A stretch of 64,000 nt of DNA from positions 2,294,001-2,358,000 of the forward strand of contig CP099850.1 in the NCBI GenBank assembly GCA_030062745.1, written 5' to 3'. The notes beneath the pieces are model-generated. The model saw only the letters and a program-made list of their open reading frames with translations, made no database searches and had not been told where the DNA came from. Shown piece after piece: positions 1 through 11,700 of the stretch (position 1 is its first letter; the number at the start of each line of letters is the position of its first letter). Both the position numbers and the translations under genes were made by a program. The DNA is from Capitulum mitella (lineage: Eukaryota > Arthropoda > Thecostraca > Pollicipedomorpha > Pollicipedidae).

Positions 1-3000
1 GATGCCACCACCCCTCCCTGTTCCTCACGGTGATACCCTCGCGCCATTCCTGACGGCGCCGCCCTCTCCGTTGCTGGCGGTGAGTTCTCTGCGGGCTGGC
101 GTCAGTGTGGAGCCGCCGACTGCTGTTCGTGCCCGCTGCCAGAGTGGACCGGCGTTTTGTTGCCGCTGGGCCCGACCCCGCCCCGCTCGTCGTTAGCGGT
201 GTTTACCTCGGCGCCCGCGGGGCCAGGGTTGCCAGGTTTCGGACCGCCCATATCGCCGAGTTGGCACTGAAAATCGCCAATTCGTCGCCAAGTTTAACGA
301 AAACCGCGAGGTCCTCGTTTGTTGCTATTTTTGGCAAAGTTAAGCATGCTTTTTGTAAGGGAGCGCTGAATAAGTTGAAAAACTTCAAAACATTTGTCTA
401 TAGGACTGAATTTTTGAACTTCTGAAACTGATAGTGGTATGCCCACAATGGATTGGTCAGCGCTCTCCTGTGAGATAGAGGCTTCGTCATCTTTGCTTTC
501 CTCAGGCCGACCCCGTTTGTCCGTAATGCAGTAGTATGCCGTTATGTATCGTCCACCCACTATCCGCAGTGTCGTCAGAAGCACTATTCTCTTCCTCTCT
601 CTCTAGCGCCCTCACTCAGTCGCGGAGCAATTGAACCGGTATCGGTCCTTATAAACAGTTGTCTCCTCCAGTGACATATATTTATCGCAAATCCACAGAT
701 ACCGTCCCGATATCTCATTAAGCCCTTCCAGCCCAGATCTATCCACAGTGGTCCACGGTTCCCATTGCACTTGGGCAGGCCATGCAGACAGACATCTTTA
801 CCTCTGCTTCCTTCAGCAGTTGGTTGGTTGAGGCTTTATGTTGCACATTGTTCACTCAGGATCGCCATCACTTTCTTGCATTAGCCATTGGACTTTCGTC
901 TCCCATTCTTGGTGATGCTTCCGCTCTGACTGTCAGTATGCCCTCCGCTTCGTCGTGATAAATATCTACGAATCCGCGATGCCCACGCGAAAATCGGTCG
1001 CATAGCGTTAATGGCCGTAATCGCGCTCTTTTTTAGTGCAATTTATTGACTTTCTAAACATTTGGCAAAATCGCCAGTTCCGAGTAATGCTATCGTCAAT
1101 CTCATGTCGTAATATGCGGCAGTCAAGCACTCTGGGAAAATCGCCAGTCTGGCGATTTTTCGCCAATTATGACAACCCAGCGTAAGTCAGCTGACAGCTC
1201 AGGTCAGTTGGCCGTCTCCACTGGAGGCGGCGAGGGTAGCAGGATCAGGAGTCGGCCTCGACCGGCTGAAGTGTACCAGCTATTCGGAACTGAAATGAAG
1301 CTGAACAGCTCGTCTCCGGGCTCGAATCGTTAGATCCGGATGCTGTCCCCGAACTCACAGTCCTTAGTCTGGGCTGTCTCGGCTGCCAACTATCGATACA
1401 GCTTCGCGGATCCACGCATCCGGTCGGCGCGTGCCTCGGACTCTGGACGTCCGCTCACCACGTCTAGTGAGGACCGGGAGCCCAGCCGCCGGCCGTGACC
1501 CCGACACCGTCCCGTGAACGCTCCGCCCGGGCGGGGCGAGCGTCGATCTCGGCGGCGTCTCGGCGCCAGTCCGTGCCTCCACAGGAGGCCGCTGTCCGCA
1601 CGCCGCCGGCCGTGCTGTTGACGGCGCGCGGTGCCAGCGCGCGGCGGCGTCACCTTGCCCTGACATTGGCAACTTGGCCAGCCGTCGCCGGCGGCCGCGC
1701 GCCCTTGAACCGGTCGCGTGTCGGCCCGCGGCCCCGCGGGCGGAGATCCCGCCCCGGCTCGGGGCGGTGGTGCTGTCGCCGGCGGCGCGACCGTGGTCCA
1801 GCGAGGCTGCCGCAGCTCTGAACAGCGGCCCGCGGCTGCGTGACTTCAGCTGGGACCAGCTCTCTCTCTCTTGATTGGGTTTGGGAAAACGTGTTGAGAA
1901 GACGTTGGGAAGGTCACAAGCTTGGCCTCAGGTCGCGACCAAGTCAACTGATGTTCGGGCCCTGTCATAGCGAACATGGTTCTTGTGATGGTTGATGTTG
2001 TAGGCACGGCTGGATCATCGTAAGTGTTTGGTAGGACGGGTAGCATTCGTCCCAGCTGCTTGCCGTCACCGCACGTTTCTTATTGGGAGCTGCGAGAGTC
2101 TTACTTTTTCCACTTTTCTGGGCCTACTCAGCAACGCAACGACCTCTGCTCACTTTGTCAAGAGGGCGCCAGTTGTCTGCCGACCCTTTGTGCCGGGGTC
2201 AGGTCCTGACCTCCGCCGCGTCCGGCTGTTTCACCAACTCACGGTGTGTCTCGGCCCTGTGCGGTGTCGGCCGCCAGGGCCGGCTGTGGTCTCGTCTGAC
2301 GAGAGGCTGCCGCCGATGACGCGACCGACACGAGCTGCCGCCGTCGTGACCGTCTTCCGGCCGCCGCGCCGGCCGAGCTCTGCGGCTATTGACGGGCCCG
2401 CGCCAGTGGCCCTCAAACCGTCGGCGTCGTCGCGGTCGGCGGGCTGCTAGCCGTCGATGGCCGCGGGCGGGAGCCCGACCTGTTCTGCCCCCATCGTGAC
2501 CGATCGTCGGTCGACGAGGAGGGGCGGCGTGCGGCACGTGGCCGTCGCGCCGGCCGCGCCCCGGCCCGGTTTGGAAGCCGCTGGATCGATGGCCGTACGC
2601 CGCGCCGGGCCGCCCGTGGCCCTGCGATGGGCGGCTGCTGGCGCGCGCCCTGGCCGTACAGTGTTGGAGTGAAACGGACGCCGTGTGGCACGCACGCGCG
2701 CCGGCTCGCCGCTGTGCGTGGGGGAACGGAGAGGCGGACCGCGGACGGAGCTCACAGAATTCAGGTGGGATAGAGGTAGACTGGAGGCGTTCTGGGCCGT
2801 AGCGATGGGGGGGTATAGAGGCGGGGCGGTGCCGCTCTTTGCGGGGCTTCTCGGCGAAGTTGTGTACCAGTTTGTTCCGGGTATTGGCCTAGTTTCAGGT
2901 AAGGCCTGCGGTTTGCGCCCCATTTTCCAAGGCCGTCCTGCTTGCAAAGACGTTGGATTAGTCAGGTGTGATTGAAAACTTTGTGTCGGACTGTGAGATC

Positions 3001-4026
3001 AAATTTTCCAGCCCGGTGAGCAGTTCCCTGTATTGATTGGGGTGAATTGGCCGGTGGTTCGAGTAATTGAATCTTATTTTCATTTAGTTTCTTTATTTTG
3101 CGATTTGTTCCAATTTTTATCAATGTCCGTCGGCGTAATAGAATGGTAGTGGTGTTTGAGCGGATCTCAAACGTTAACCGTTATCGGGCTTCCATAGAAT
3201 GGTTGCGACGCCATCCATTCTTATTTGTCTTCTCAGTGGTTCTCATTGACTAGGTTCGTCGAAAGTTGTTCCGTTTGTCGTGTGTTGTGAGACCATTTGC
3301 GGAATGAACACGAATGAAGTATTCATGAGTTCGTGTGCGCCGACGGGACGTTTTTGCTGGCTCTGGATCGAGGTTACAGAGGCTGGATAGGACAGTGGGC
3401 CTTGGGACAGACTGAGCACAGGACAGCTATAGTGGGCACCTCTGCTGCTTGCGGCGAGATGCGGCCGATGCCGTCACGGTCCGGGCCGTTCGTGAGGACG
3501 GAGTGGCACATTCCTCGGGCCGGCTCGCGCGCGGTCATCTCGCAGGAGCCGAGGGAGTTTTTGTCCGTGTTTCGGCAAAAACCGGCCGTCCCGGGCTGGG
3601 CCGGGCCGAGCCTAGCCGACGGTTCTTGGCTGCCGGTTGGAGGCTGTGAGGTCACGTGTTCTGTGGGCGGACGAAGGGTGCGGCCGGGCATTCGTGAGGT
3701 GACGGAGTCAGCCGCGGGCCGGTCGTCCAGTGACGTCACTGCGGGCCGGCGGCGGCGGCCGACGGCGACGGTGGCGGCGTTTGAGGTGGCCGTGTCTGGG
3801 GAGACCCTGCTGGCACGGCTGACCGGGCGGGCCAAAAATACCGGCCTCCGGCCCGGCGGCCGGCCCGGCCCGGCCAACTGGGCGGCGACAGTCGGCGGGA
3901 GGGGCGGACTGGCTCGGTCGGCTCGGCCGCCGCCGCCGCCGCCGCCGCCGCCGCCCCCACCGCCGCTGCGGCTCCGTCCTGGTTCCAGCAGTCTCTGCCG
4001 CCTCCGGACCTTCGCCGCCGTCTGCC
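1..4026. other. GC-rich region without a recognisable gene
   Basis: No open frame here looks like a protein family or has paired splice signals that I trust. About 224-1180 contains several AATCGCCA motifs, including a perfect inverted pair near 1137-1160, and ends resembling CAGGGTTGCCA / TGACAACCCAG, which would fit an old hAT-like MITE; the flanks do not match, so the call is weak. About 3470-4020 is very CpG-rich with a (CCG)n run at 3927-3957. Confidence 0.4.
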
Positions 4027-4058
4027 ATGGAAATAGCTCCGCAATCTCTATGGCTGGG
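4027..4058 (+). CDS. tentative first coding exon for the long isoform of the CaaX-tailed protein
   Basis: An ATG in a perfect GCCATGG context opens a 32-bp stretch (MEIAPQSLWL plus two bases) before a weak donor (GG|GTCAGA). It ends in phase 2, as the exon at 8562 needs, and joining would give a 238-residue protein (32+225+460 bp). It lies just after a (CCG)n tract in GC-rich DNA typical of a 5' UTR. The support is only phase, Kozak context and position; transcript reads across 4058/8562 would decide it. Confidence 0.25.
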
Positions 4059-5369
4059 GTCAGACTCGGCCGTGACCAGCCCGGCGGGACCGTCCGACGG
4101 CCGTCTCCCGCTGTGACTCCATCACTGGCGGCTCCATCTCCGGCGACCGCCGGCTGGTGGCCGCGTCAGGCTGCGGCCCTGACCCCCCGCGGACGGTTGA
4201 CTCCCTCTGCGGCTCCAACACTGGCAGCTCCATCTCTGGCGGCTGTCGGGCGCCAGCTGCGCTTCCATTTCTGGTATATGCCCTCTGGTAGCCGCGTCAG
4301 GGGGCGGCCCTGATCCGTCCTCGGCGGCCGTCGGCCGTCGGAGCCGACGGCTCCGGCCGCCGGACGTGTTTTGACGCGTCCGGGGCCGGCTGACGGCCCC
4401 GCCCTGCTCGGGCTTCGCTGACGGGCGGCCTGGACCCGCCGCCCGGGCTCGGCCGACCCGGGCGCCCCAGTTTCGACTGGCGCTGATCGATGGTTTGGGC
4501 TCCGGATTAAATCGACCACTCGGCTGTGTCGCGCAGTTTTACGTCGTCGGGCATTGTCATGTCGCACGAAATTGTGAATCGATTTGGTTTTTCTTTGTTT
4601 TGACGATGTGGTTAGTGATAATATACACACAGACAAGGAAAGACGATTAATGTTACCAGTAGGGACTTGGAGCTGCATTCGAGGCACCACGCCAAGTTTT
4701 CACGATCCTTCCGCAGCCTTTTCCCGTGATTTGCTTACGATCGAGCAGTAGTCATTCGCTTCTCTTCCATCTACATCGTTAGGATTCCTTTGTGTCGCTT
4801 CCTCCTCGGCCATTCACCGAGCCGTCGGTCCGCCGTGCGCCATCAGCCGGCGGGGCGGCCTCTGTTGTGGTGGAGCCGGTATTCCGCCGACGGCGGGCGC
4901 CGGATGTGCCCTCAGCCCCTCCGCGCGGTCCAGATCCGCGGCCGGAGAGCTCTCCCGAGGCTCCCCCCGCTCCCATGCGGGCCGTCTCCCGATGGGTCTC
5001 AGTCCGTCGGCCGGGGCGAGGGGGCCGGGCGATGCCGGAATACCGAAGACAGACACGGCACGGACGCCTGCCCGCCGGGGCGGAGCGGCGCGCCACTCAT
5101 CGTCTCCGCACGTGATCGTGACGTAACGGTGGCGCCCCTCCGCGGGGGCTGCACGTCGTTCTGATCTGGCCTCGCCCCCGCTCCCTCCCTCGGGAGCCGC
5201 GTGGTGCTGGTCTTTGGCACCACATGACTTAGGAGTCGGAACTCAGAGCGTCCTCATCCCATTCCCTAATGGATCCTGATGTCTCGTCTCCCGAGACTGC
5301 GCGTGATTCTAATCTGGGGCTCCTCCTCCCCCCGGGCGGGACTTGATTTTAATATCCGATTCCTTCGGT

Positions 5370-5431
5370 CGGCCGGCAGAGCTATGCTGTAGCGGTTGGG
5401 CGGCCGGCAGAGCTATGCTGTAGCGGTTGGG
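5370..5431 (+). repeat. 31-bp perfect tandem duplication
   Basis: CGGCCGGCAGAGCTATGCTG and the rest of a 31-bp unit occur twice back to back, identical, in the putative first intron of the CaaX gene. Confidence 0.95.
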
Positions 5432-6516
5432 TTTGACAGCCTCGGGATTCCTGGGTCTATGACACGTCGTCCTTATTTCTGAAGTGGCCAGCTGAGCGCG
5501 CGGTTCGATGCGTGGTGCAGGCGCCGATGACCCTGTCCCGGCCTCTCGACGAACCCGTCTCGTGCAAACGCAGTCTATTGCGTTCTGCCAGCTTTGCCGG
5601 ACGCCGTCCCTGCCTCAGGTGCGGCTCGGCCGGACTGCTGCCATCACGTGACCTGGTGGGAAGACTCTGTGACCCCGTCGATGGACGAGTGCGGCCATTG
5701 TCTGACGACTACAAGCTGGCTTTGTACGTGCCGACTGCTGTTGTGCCCGATACCGTCGTTTGTGTGGCGCTGTTCATGCATACGTCCGTGTCCTGCCCGG
5801 TGACCTAGGAGGCCACGCCGCCCAATGACCTCCCTGGGTCGTGGCCTGACCCTCCGGCTGCCCGTGGTCGATTGGCTGACCGCTCGGGACGCCTCGGAGG
5901 GCGGCGGCGGCGGGACGTTCGGCGCCCACCGGCCTCCCCGCGGTCACGCGTGCTGCCCCCATTACCCGAGGCGTGGCTCCGTGACCGCCACGGGCCGGCC
6001 GGCGGCGTCGCGTCGTTGCCCCCGGCGGCCCCGGACGGCCGGGACGCTCTCGGCCGCTCGCGCCGCCCGCGCCGCCCGCGCCGCCCGGAAGTCCTCCATC
6101 CCGCCGGCCGGCCGTGATTGTGGCCGGTGTTGGCCGCCGGCGGCTGCCAGCACGTCGTCGGCTCTGAATTATGCATGGTCTCCAGGTGGGCTAGGCGGCC
6201 GGCCGCCGATCGACCCGCGCCTGCGTCCGGACGTCCGGCGCCCGGCGCCCGGCCGCTGTCGTGCCGCGTCAGGCCGGGTCCGTCAGACGCGGCCGTGTGG
6301 CGGCCCGCCGTCTCCTGCGTCGCCTTGGAGGAGCGAGCGGCGCCGGCCGGCGCGCCCTCGCCCGTCGCCGCCGCCGCTGCTGCGGTCGTTGACCTGTGAC
6401 CCGTCAGCTGTGACGCCGGCGGGAGGCGCAGCTGTGCCCGGTATCGGGGCGGAGCCGTCGGTCGTCATTAGGGCTGTCGCCGCTTGTTCCTGTCCCAGTT
6501 TCGGTTCCGGTGACGG

Positions 6517-6590
6517 CACGCACTTGGGGCGCTGTCGGCTCACGCACTTGGGCACTGTCGGCTCACGCACTTGGGCACCGTCGGCATACG
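6517..6590 (+). repeat. ~24-bp tandem repeat, 3 copies
   Basis: Units begin ACGCACTTGGG at 6518, 6542 and 6565 and continue with a CTGTCGGCTC-like block. Confidence 0.9.
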
Positions 6591-8561
6591 CGTGGTGCGT
6601 GACGACCGATGCGTGTGGATGGGAAGGTCCGCTCGGTGGGCAGAGCATGGATGGAGAAGAGATTTGGTCGTGGATGTGATAGGATTTACGTCAAAAATAT
6701 GATCGATATGACGCGAGGATGTAAGGTATTTCTCCTAATTGCATAGTATTAGCGTGGATTATCCTGCGTTTCCGGCATCTGAAATTTGACTCTGTTCACA
6801 GGCGATCTCCGAGAGCGTTGTCATTCTCCAAAGGTCGTTCAGCTACACGCCTGATTACGCGTTCTTTTTTATCTCTGTTGGTAGTTTCATATCCTCTTTT
6901 GACCCATGATTTGTGAATTTTAGACGAGCTTTTTTTAAGGATGCTTGATGATCATACATAAACCATTCAGGGCGCCTGTTCACCAAAGCGAGAGCCGTGG
7001 ACCAAATAACCTGACAAATAGGCTGATTATGCTGGCGTAAAATGCAGTCGAATTCTTCGCGCGCACTCCAAGAGCATTCCGGACGGCTTTGGCTGGAAAA
7101 AGTTAGAATGTGGTCTTTAAAGAAGTCTTGGTCTGCTTATCGTCATCGCAGCGAGCTTCAAAATCAAACTGTACTCATTGCGACGCATGTCGTGGCTTGC
7201 TTGCCCTTGCTGAAACTCGATTGATTACATTCACATTTGACGGGAGTTATATCCGGCCTTGGTGGGGCTTGTCGCTGTCCGGTCTATGTCTCGTCTGGCT
7301 TGTCTGCAGACAGCGGCCGCTGGTCCCGCCCGGCCGCTGCCCGGCTCGGCCCGGTCCGATCCAGTCCCAGGTCCGACTCGGCCCCGGCCCGGCTTGCCCC
7401 GCCTGGACCGCTCCTCCGTCGTTGGCGCGTGCCTGTGGCCACAAATGGCGTCATCACGGGCGGCCTGGAGGAGGGCGGAGGAGGCGTCGCTGATTGGCTC
7501 TCTTGGCTCCGGCAAGGCCGGTGGAGAGGGTGGGAACATGGCTGGAGATTTCGGAAAATATGGGGCGGACCAAGAAGACCGCTTCCCGCTAGTCATCGCC
7601 GTCGGCCCATTATTTAAACGTCTTAGAAGTGCGAGAGTCCAGACACCGAATCCTCTACCTCGGGAGATGAGGCCGGTGCTGTACCGGTCAGAGTTGTTCC
7701 GCCCTGGGCTGCTGGGCGGGGCCAGGCAGTCCTTGTCAGTGCCCGTCCACCGGCCGGCGGCGGACTGGAGCGCTGATATCGACCTCCGGCGGCAGCCATC
7801 TTGGTCCAGGGCCCGCACTGTCAGGGCAAAAGTCAGTGTCAATGAAAAGTTCCGGTCTGCGCGTCATTTGTGGGTGTTAAATTCACCCATGGGCGTCAGC
7901 TGCAAGCACGTTAAAACTGTGACGACCGTCGTTTGTGCAGCCGAAATGTCGCTGCGTGCGACACGCACGGCCAAACGAATTTCACAACAGCTTGCGATGC
8001 AGGAAATTGTAGACCCAGTGCGGTTTCGCATGTTGCATCGGTCGTAGTTCGTGATTCTTTTTGCAGCGACGCAGTCGTCTACAAGGTTACTGGAAGGTCA
8101 TGTCGGAAAGAACTCTTTTTCGAGTACGGTTTTTCTGAATGGCTGTGCCGGGCCAGTGAAGGCGAAATATTCTGGTCTGGGAACTATTTCTAACAAAACT
8201 GAGACCTGAGTCCTGAATACATTTGCGTTTTATTGGTAATGCAGTCAACATCGCGACTGACGCACATACGGCATTATGACGTCAGAGGCGGATTTATTTC
8301 TGAGTGAAGACGGCTACCGAGGTGGATTATGACCTCAGGGAAGTGCAATGACATCATGCAGAGACTGTACATGGCATCAAGACCGTAGCCTCAGTGGCCT
8401 CATGACTCATGCCATCTTGATGGCATTGACACCCCGACTGGAACAGAAATTGATAACTAGTGACTGTAGGTCGCTTGTGTTCGGACGGTATGTAATCCAG
8501 TTGGTGCCTGAGGACCACCTATATCCTGACTGTATGCAACTCACGTGCGTTTTCCCTGCAG

Positions 8562-8786
8562 ATCGGAGCCGAGCGCGGCAGAACGGGCCGCCTCCCGCGT
8601 CCGGGTCACCTACTTCGAGAGCAAGAAGCCGCTGTTGGTGCCGGCGCCGGACCCGGCCGAGGTGCCCACCCCCGAGCAGCTGGACGTGCCGGCGCCGCCG
8701 CCGCCGCCGCCGCAGCCGCCGGCCGCCGCTCACACGCAGGTCATCGCCGCCGCCGGCGAGATGCCGACCACCTACATCGTCCAGAC
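8562..8786 (+). CDS. CaaX-tailed protein, alternative upstream exon (phase 2-2, Pro-rich)
   Basis: The exon follows a good acceptor (TTTTCCCTGCAG) and ends at a consensus donor (CAGAC|GTGAGT). It is 225 bp, exactly 75 codons, with phase 2 at both ends, so it can be skipped or included without breaking frame. It encodes RVRVTYFESKKPLLVPAP, then a proline run, then GEMPTTYIVQT. Joining to 19004 gives ...YIVQ-T-IDAGWENPF. It has no start codon of its own downstream of the acceptor, so a 5' exon ending in phase 2 is needed. Confidence 0.65.
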
Positions 8787-11700
8787 GTGAGTCGAGACGG
8801 CCCCAGACGGCCGGACATGGGACGGGGCAGGGGGGACCGGCCACAGCGTGCCGTCTGACGCCGGTCAGAGGCGGACCCGAGCGCGCCGTCGCGCTGGCGG
8901 TGTGCTGCGCGCCGGGCCGGTTACGGCAGCGGCGGCCCGCCCACGCCGCGGCGCAGACCGGTCCTGACCTTGGCGTCACGCTCGGCTGCGTTCGGCGGCC
9001 GGACAGCGGAGTCGCGCCGAGCTGCCGGCTCCAGGCGCTGGGCTGGTCCGGTCAGCCGGCGGGGGTTTCACGGCAGACTCCGGCCGTACCTCCGTGCTGA
9101 GATTGTGAGGTCTCCCGGCGCGAGTTTGCCTTTGAAATGAGTTGGGGATGGTCGGAACTCCGAGTGTGAAGCCAAATGTCGCCATCGTTCCTCGCCGTTT
9201 TGCAGGTGTACTCGTATAGGTGTATTCGTTCAACCTGCAGGAGTGAAGGGGCGACGTCTACAAGTGAACACACCCTCACACTGGTGGCTTCCATCTTGAT
9301 GTCTCCTCCCGGCTCTTCTCTGCCTCTGTGGGGCCTTGCTCGGCCTCTGGCCTGTTCGTGCGGCCCGCGGCTGCCTCTGGGCGATCGACGCGGCGGCCGA
9401 CCGGCCCGCGTCCGATGGGCCGAGGGTTTCCCAGAAAAGCTGAGCCGACGTGAAGGCCGAGTGGGCGGCGCCCGCGCCCCGTCCGTGTTTGCACGCCGAA
9501 TGGCGCTCCGGCCGGTCCTGTGCAGAGTGCCGCTCCTCGGCGGCGGGGGAGGAGCGGCCCGTCCGTGGGCCGACGCGCTCGCTGCCGCCGCCCGGTCCCG
9601 CCGCGCCGCGGGAGCGTGACGTCATTGTGTACAGTGCGGCGCCCGTCGGCCGCCATGAGAGCCGGTGAGGGCCGGCCGGCTGTTGGCAGACTCTCCGGGC
9701 CGGCGGCGTCTGTTTGGCCTGCCCCGGCCGCCCGGCCGTTTGTGTGTTTGTCTGATTGCTCGTCTGCGGTCCGGTCCGGTCCGGTCCGGTCCCGTCCGCT
9801 CCGGCGCGGCGCTGGCTCGTCTGGCGAGGCTGTGCAGGATGCTGAGGTCACCCGGATGCCGGCTGTCGTGATTCGGCCCGGGGCGGGGGTCTGCCCGCGC
9901 GGCGCGCGGTTGCCTCCATCGTCGCCCGCCGGCTGGTCCTCCCTCGGGCCGCCTCGCTCCCCAGCGCCGGCGTCCCTCGGGTCGCCGGTGGCCAGTCAGG
10001 TCCGTCTGCGGCCGTACGGTTCACGACTCGGCCGGACGGGGCGGCCGGTGAGCGCGGTCCGGCCGGCCGGTCTCGAGACGGCCGTGCCGCCCGGCCGGCG
10101 TATTGATCAGCGCGCGCGCCGCGTTCCCGGAAAGCTGCGGCGTCGCGGCGTGTTTATTTCAGGAGGCAGCGCCTCGTCGCGCCTCGCTCGAGCGGCTCGT
10201 CATGGCGCTGATGGCGCCGGGCGCCGCGGCGTACCTGCCGAGAACGGGGGCTCTGATTGCGTCGGGGTGGCGGTCGTAGACCGGATGACCTCGTGAAAGG
10301 CCGGCCTCGTGCGAGCTGTGGGTCTGTTGGGGATGACGATGCTCGACAATAAGGCGGGAGTTCAATGAGATCGCTGATCGTGCTCCTGCGCCGTTCTGTC
10401 ACGTCCAGAAATCTTTCAGTCTATTTCTGGAGACCGTATTGACCGAAGCAGGGCGTCCTAGGCTGCTCAAAGAACCGACCGGAACTACTCATTTGTGGGG
10501 GCGAGTGGTGTCTTCCTCCTCCTCATCGCTAGCTCGTGATCATTTATTCAGATCAGCTTTGATTCGTCGTTTGTTCTGCCGCCACTTATCTTCTTCCGGC
10601 ATCCGGCGTGCAGTCTTAGACGTTCGTCGACTGTTCTTGTGTTAGAGCTCCCGTCCGCTGCGCTGTCATAGGGCGCTTTGTTCTGATCGGAGTAGTTCCA
10701 GTTCCACTCCCTCATGTCTCTCCGGTGCGCCGTAGACACCGGGGTGGACCATTCTTGGACCGCAGACGGCCGAGGTCTCCGGGTCTGGGGTCTCCGTCAT
10801 GGACGGCCAGCGCGGTCGATATCCGCGGCGCCTCCTAAATCTCGGTGGACGATCATCGGTGGCGGCCGAGGTGTTGCAGCCGCTCGGCTGGCTCGCCGGC
10901 CAGCCCGTTTCGATGCGCCGCCGTGCCGGGTGAGACAGGACAGCCTATTCCCACTGTGCTGGTGTGCCGCGATACCGCTGTTCTGTTGCGCCGCTGTGGC
11001 GTTGTGGCGCTGTTCTGTGTGCCGGATTGGAGGCTGGCGTGTTCTCTCTTTGTCATTGTGTCGGGTTAGAGAGAACGGCTTGTTCCCGCTGTGTTGCTGT
11101 GCCGCTGTGTCGCTGTGCCGCTGTGCCGGGCCAGAGGACGGCCAGGCCGGGCCGGTCGCCGCCCAGCAGTCTGCCCGGCTGTGTGGGTGGCCGGTCCGTT
11201 CCCGCTGGCCGCCGCGCCGGGGAGGGGGAGGGGTGGCGCCGCTGCGCGCCGCCGCTCGGACCGCTGTATTTGGGCTGCGGGCCAAGGCCTCGATCCCGCC
11301 GGCCTCCCTTTGATAGGCCCGGTTCGGCGGTGCGGGTCGAGGAGAAAGGCTTGTTCACATGCCTTTGACCGCTTCTTGTTTGTGTTGCTGACTCCGTTAC
11401 TGTTCACGGTGACGTACCCAGGCCGCCGGCGGAAAAAGAGCGTATCGTTTTCGTGCTGACTTATTCCACATCAGTTTTGCGCCGAATTAGGACTGACTGG
11501 CACGTTTACCGGGAATCCTGTTTTAAGAAAATCTCTCGAAAGATCTGTGCGGAATTCATGGCAAACATTTGTCTTGGACGGACGCCGTCCCGTTTACCGG
11601 GCAGATCTGTCGATCCTTGAGTGACGCGGCTCGGGCAGAGGCCGTTCTCCGAAGATTGCGTCGTCCTGGGGGTGTCGGGGTCGACGTGACGCCACCAGTC

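Larger units (their letters stand above)
4059..8561. other. GC-rich intron or upstream region
   Basis: Probably an intron of the CaaX gene if the exon at 4027 is real. It holds the 31-bp duplication at 5370-5431, the ~24-bp triplet repeat at 6517-6590 and CpG-rich stretches at 5820-6420 and 7260-7520. I see no further exon with supporting homology. Confidence 0.4.

Noticed and set aside
224..1180. hAT-like MITE with CAGGGTTGCCA-type ends
   Set aside because: The 8-bp flanks CGCGGGGC and CGTAAGTC do not match, so insertion boundaries are not supported.
3333..4313. 326-codon open frame on the plus strand
   Set aside because: The region is extremely GC-rich, so stops are rare, and overlapping frames are open on the minus strand too. 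The translation is low complexity with a poly-Pro run from (CCG)n; no domain is visible.
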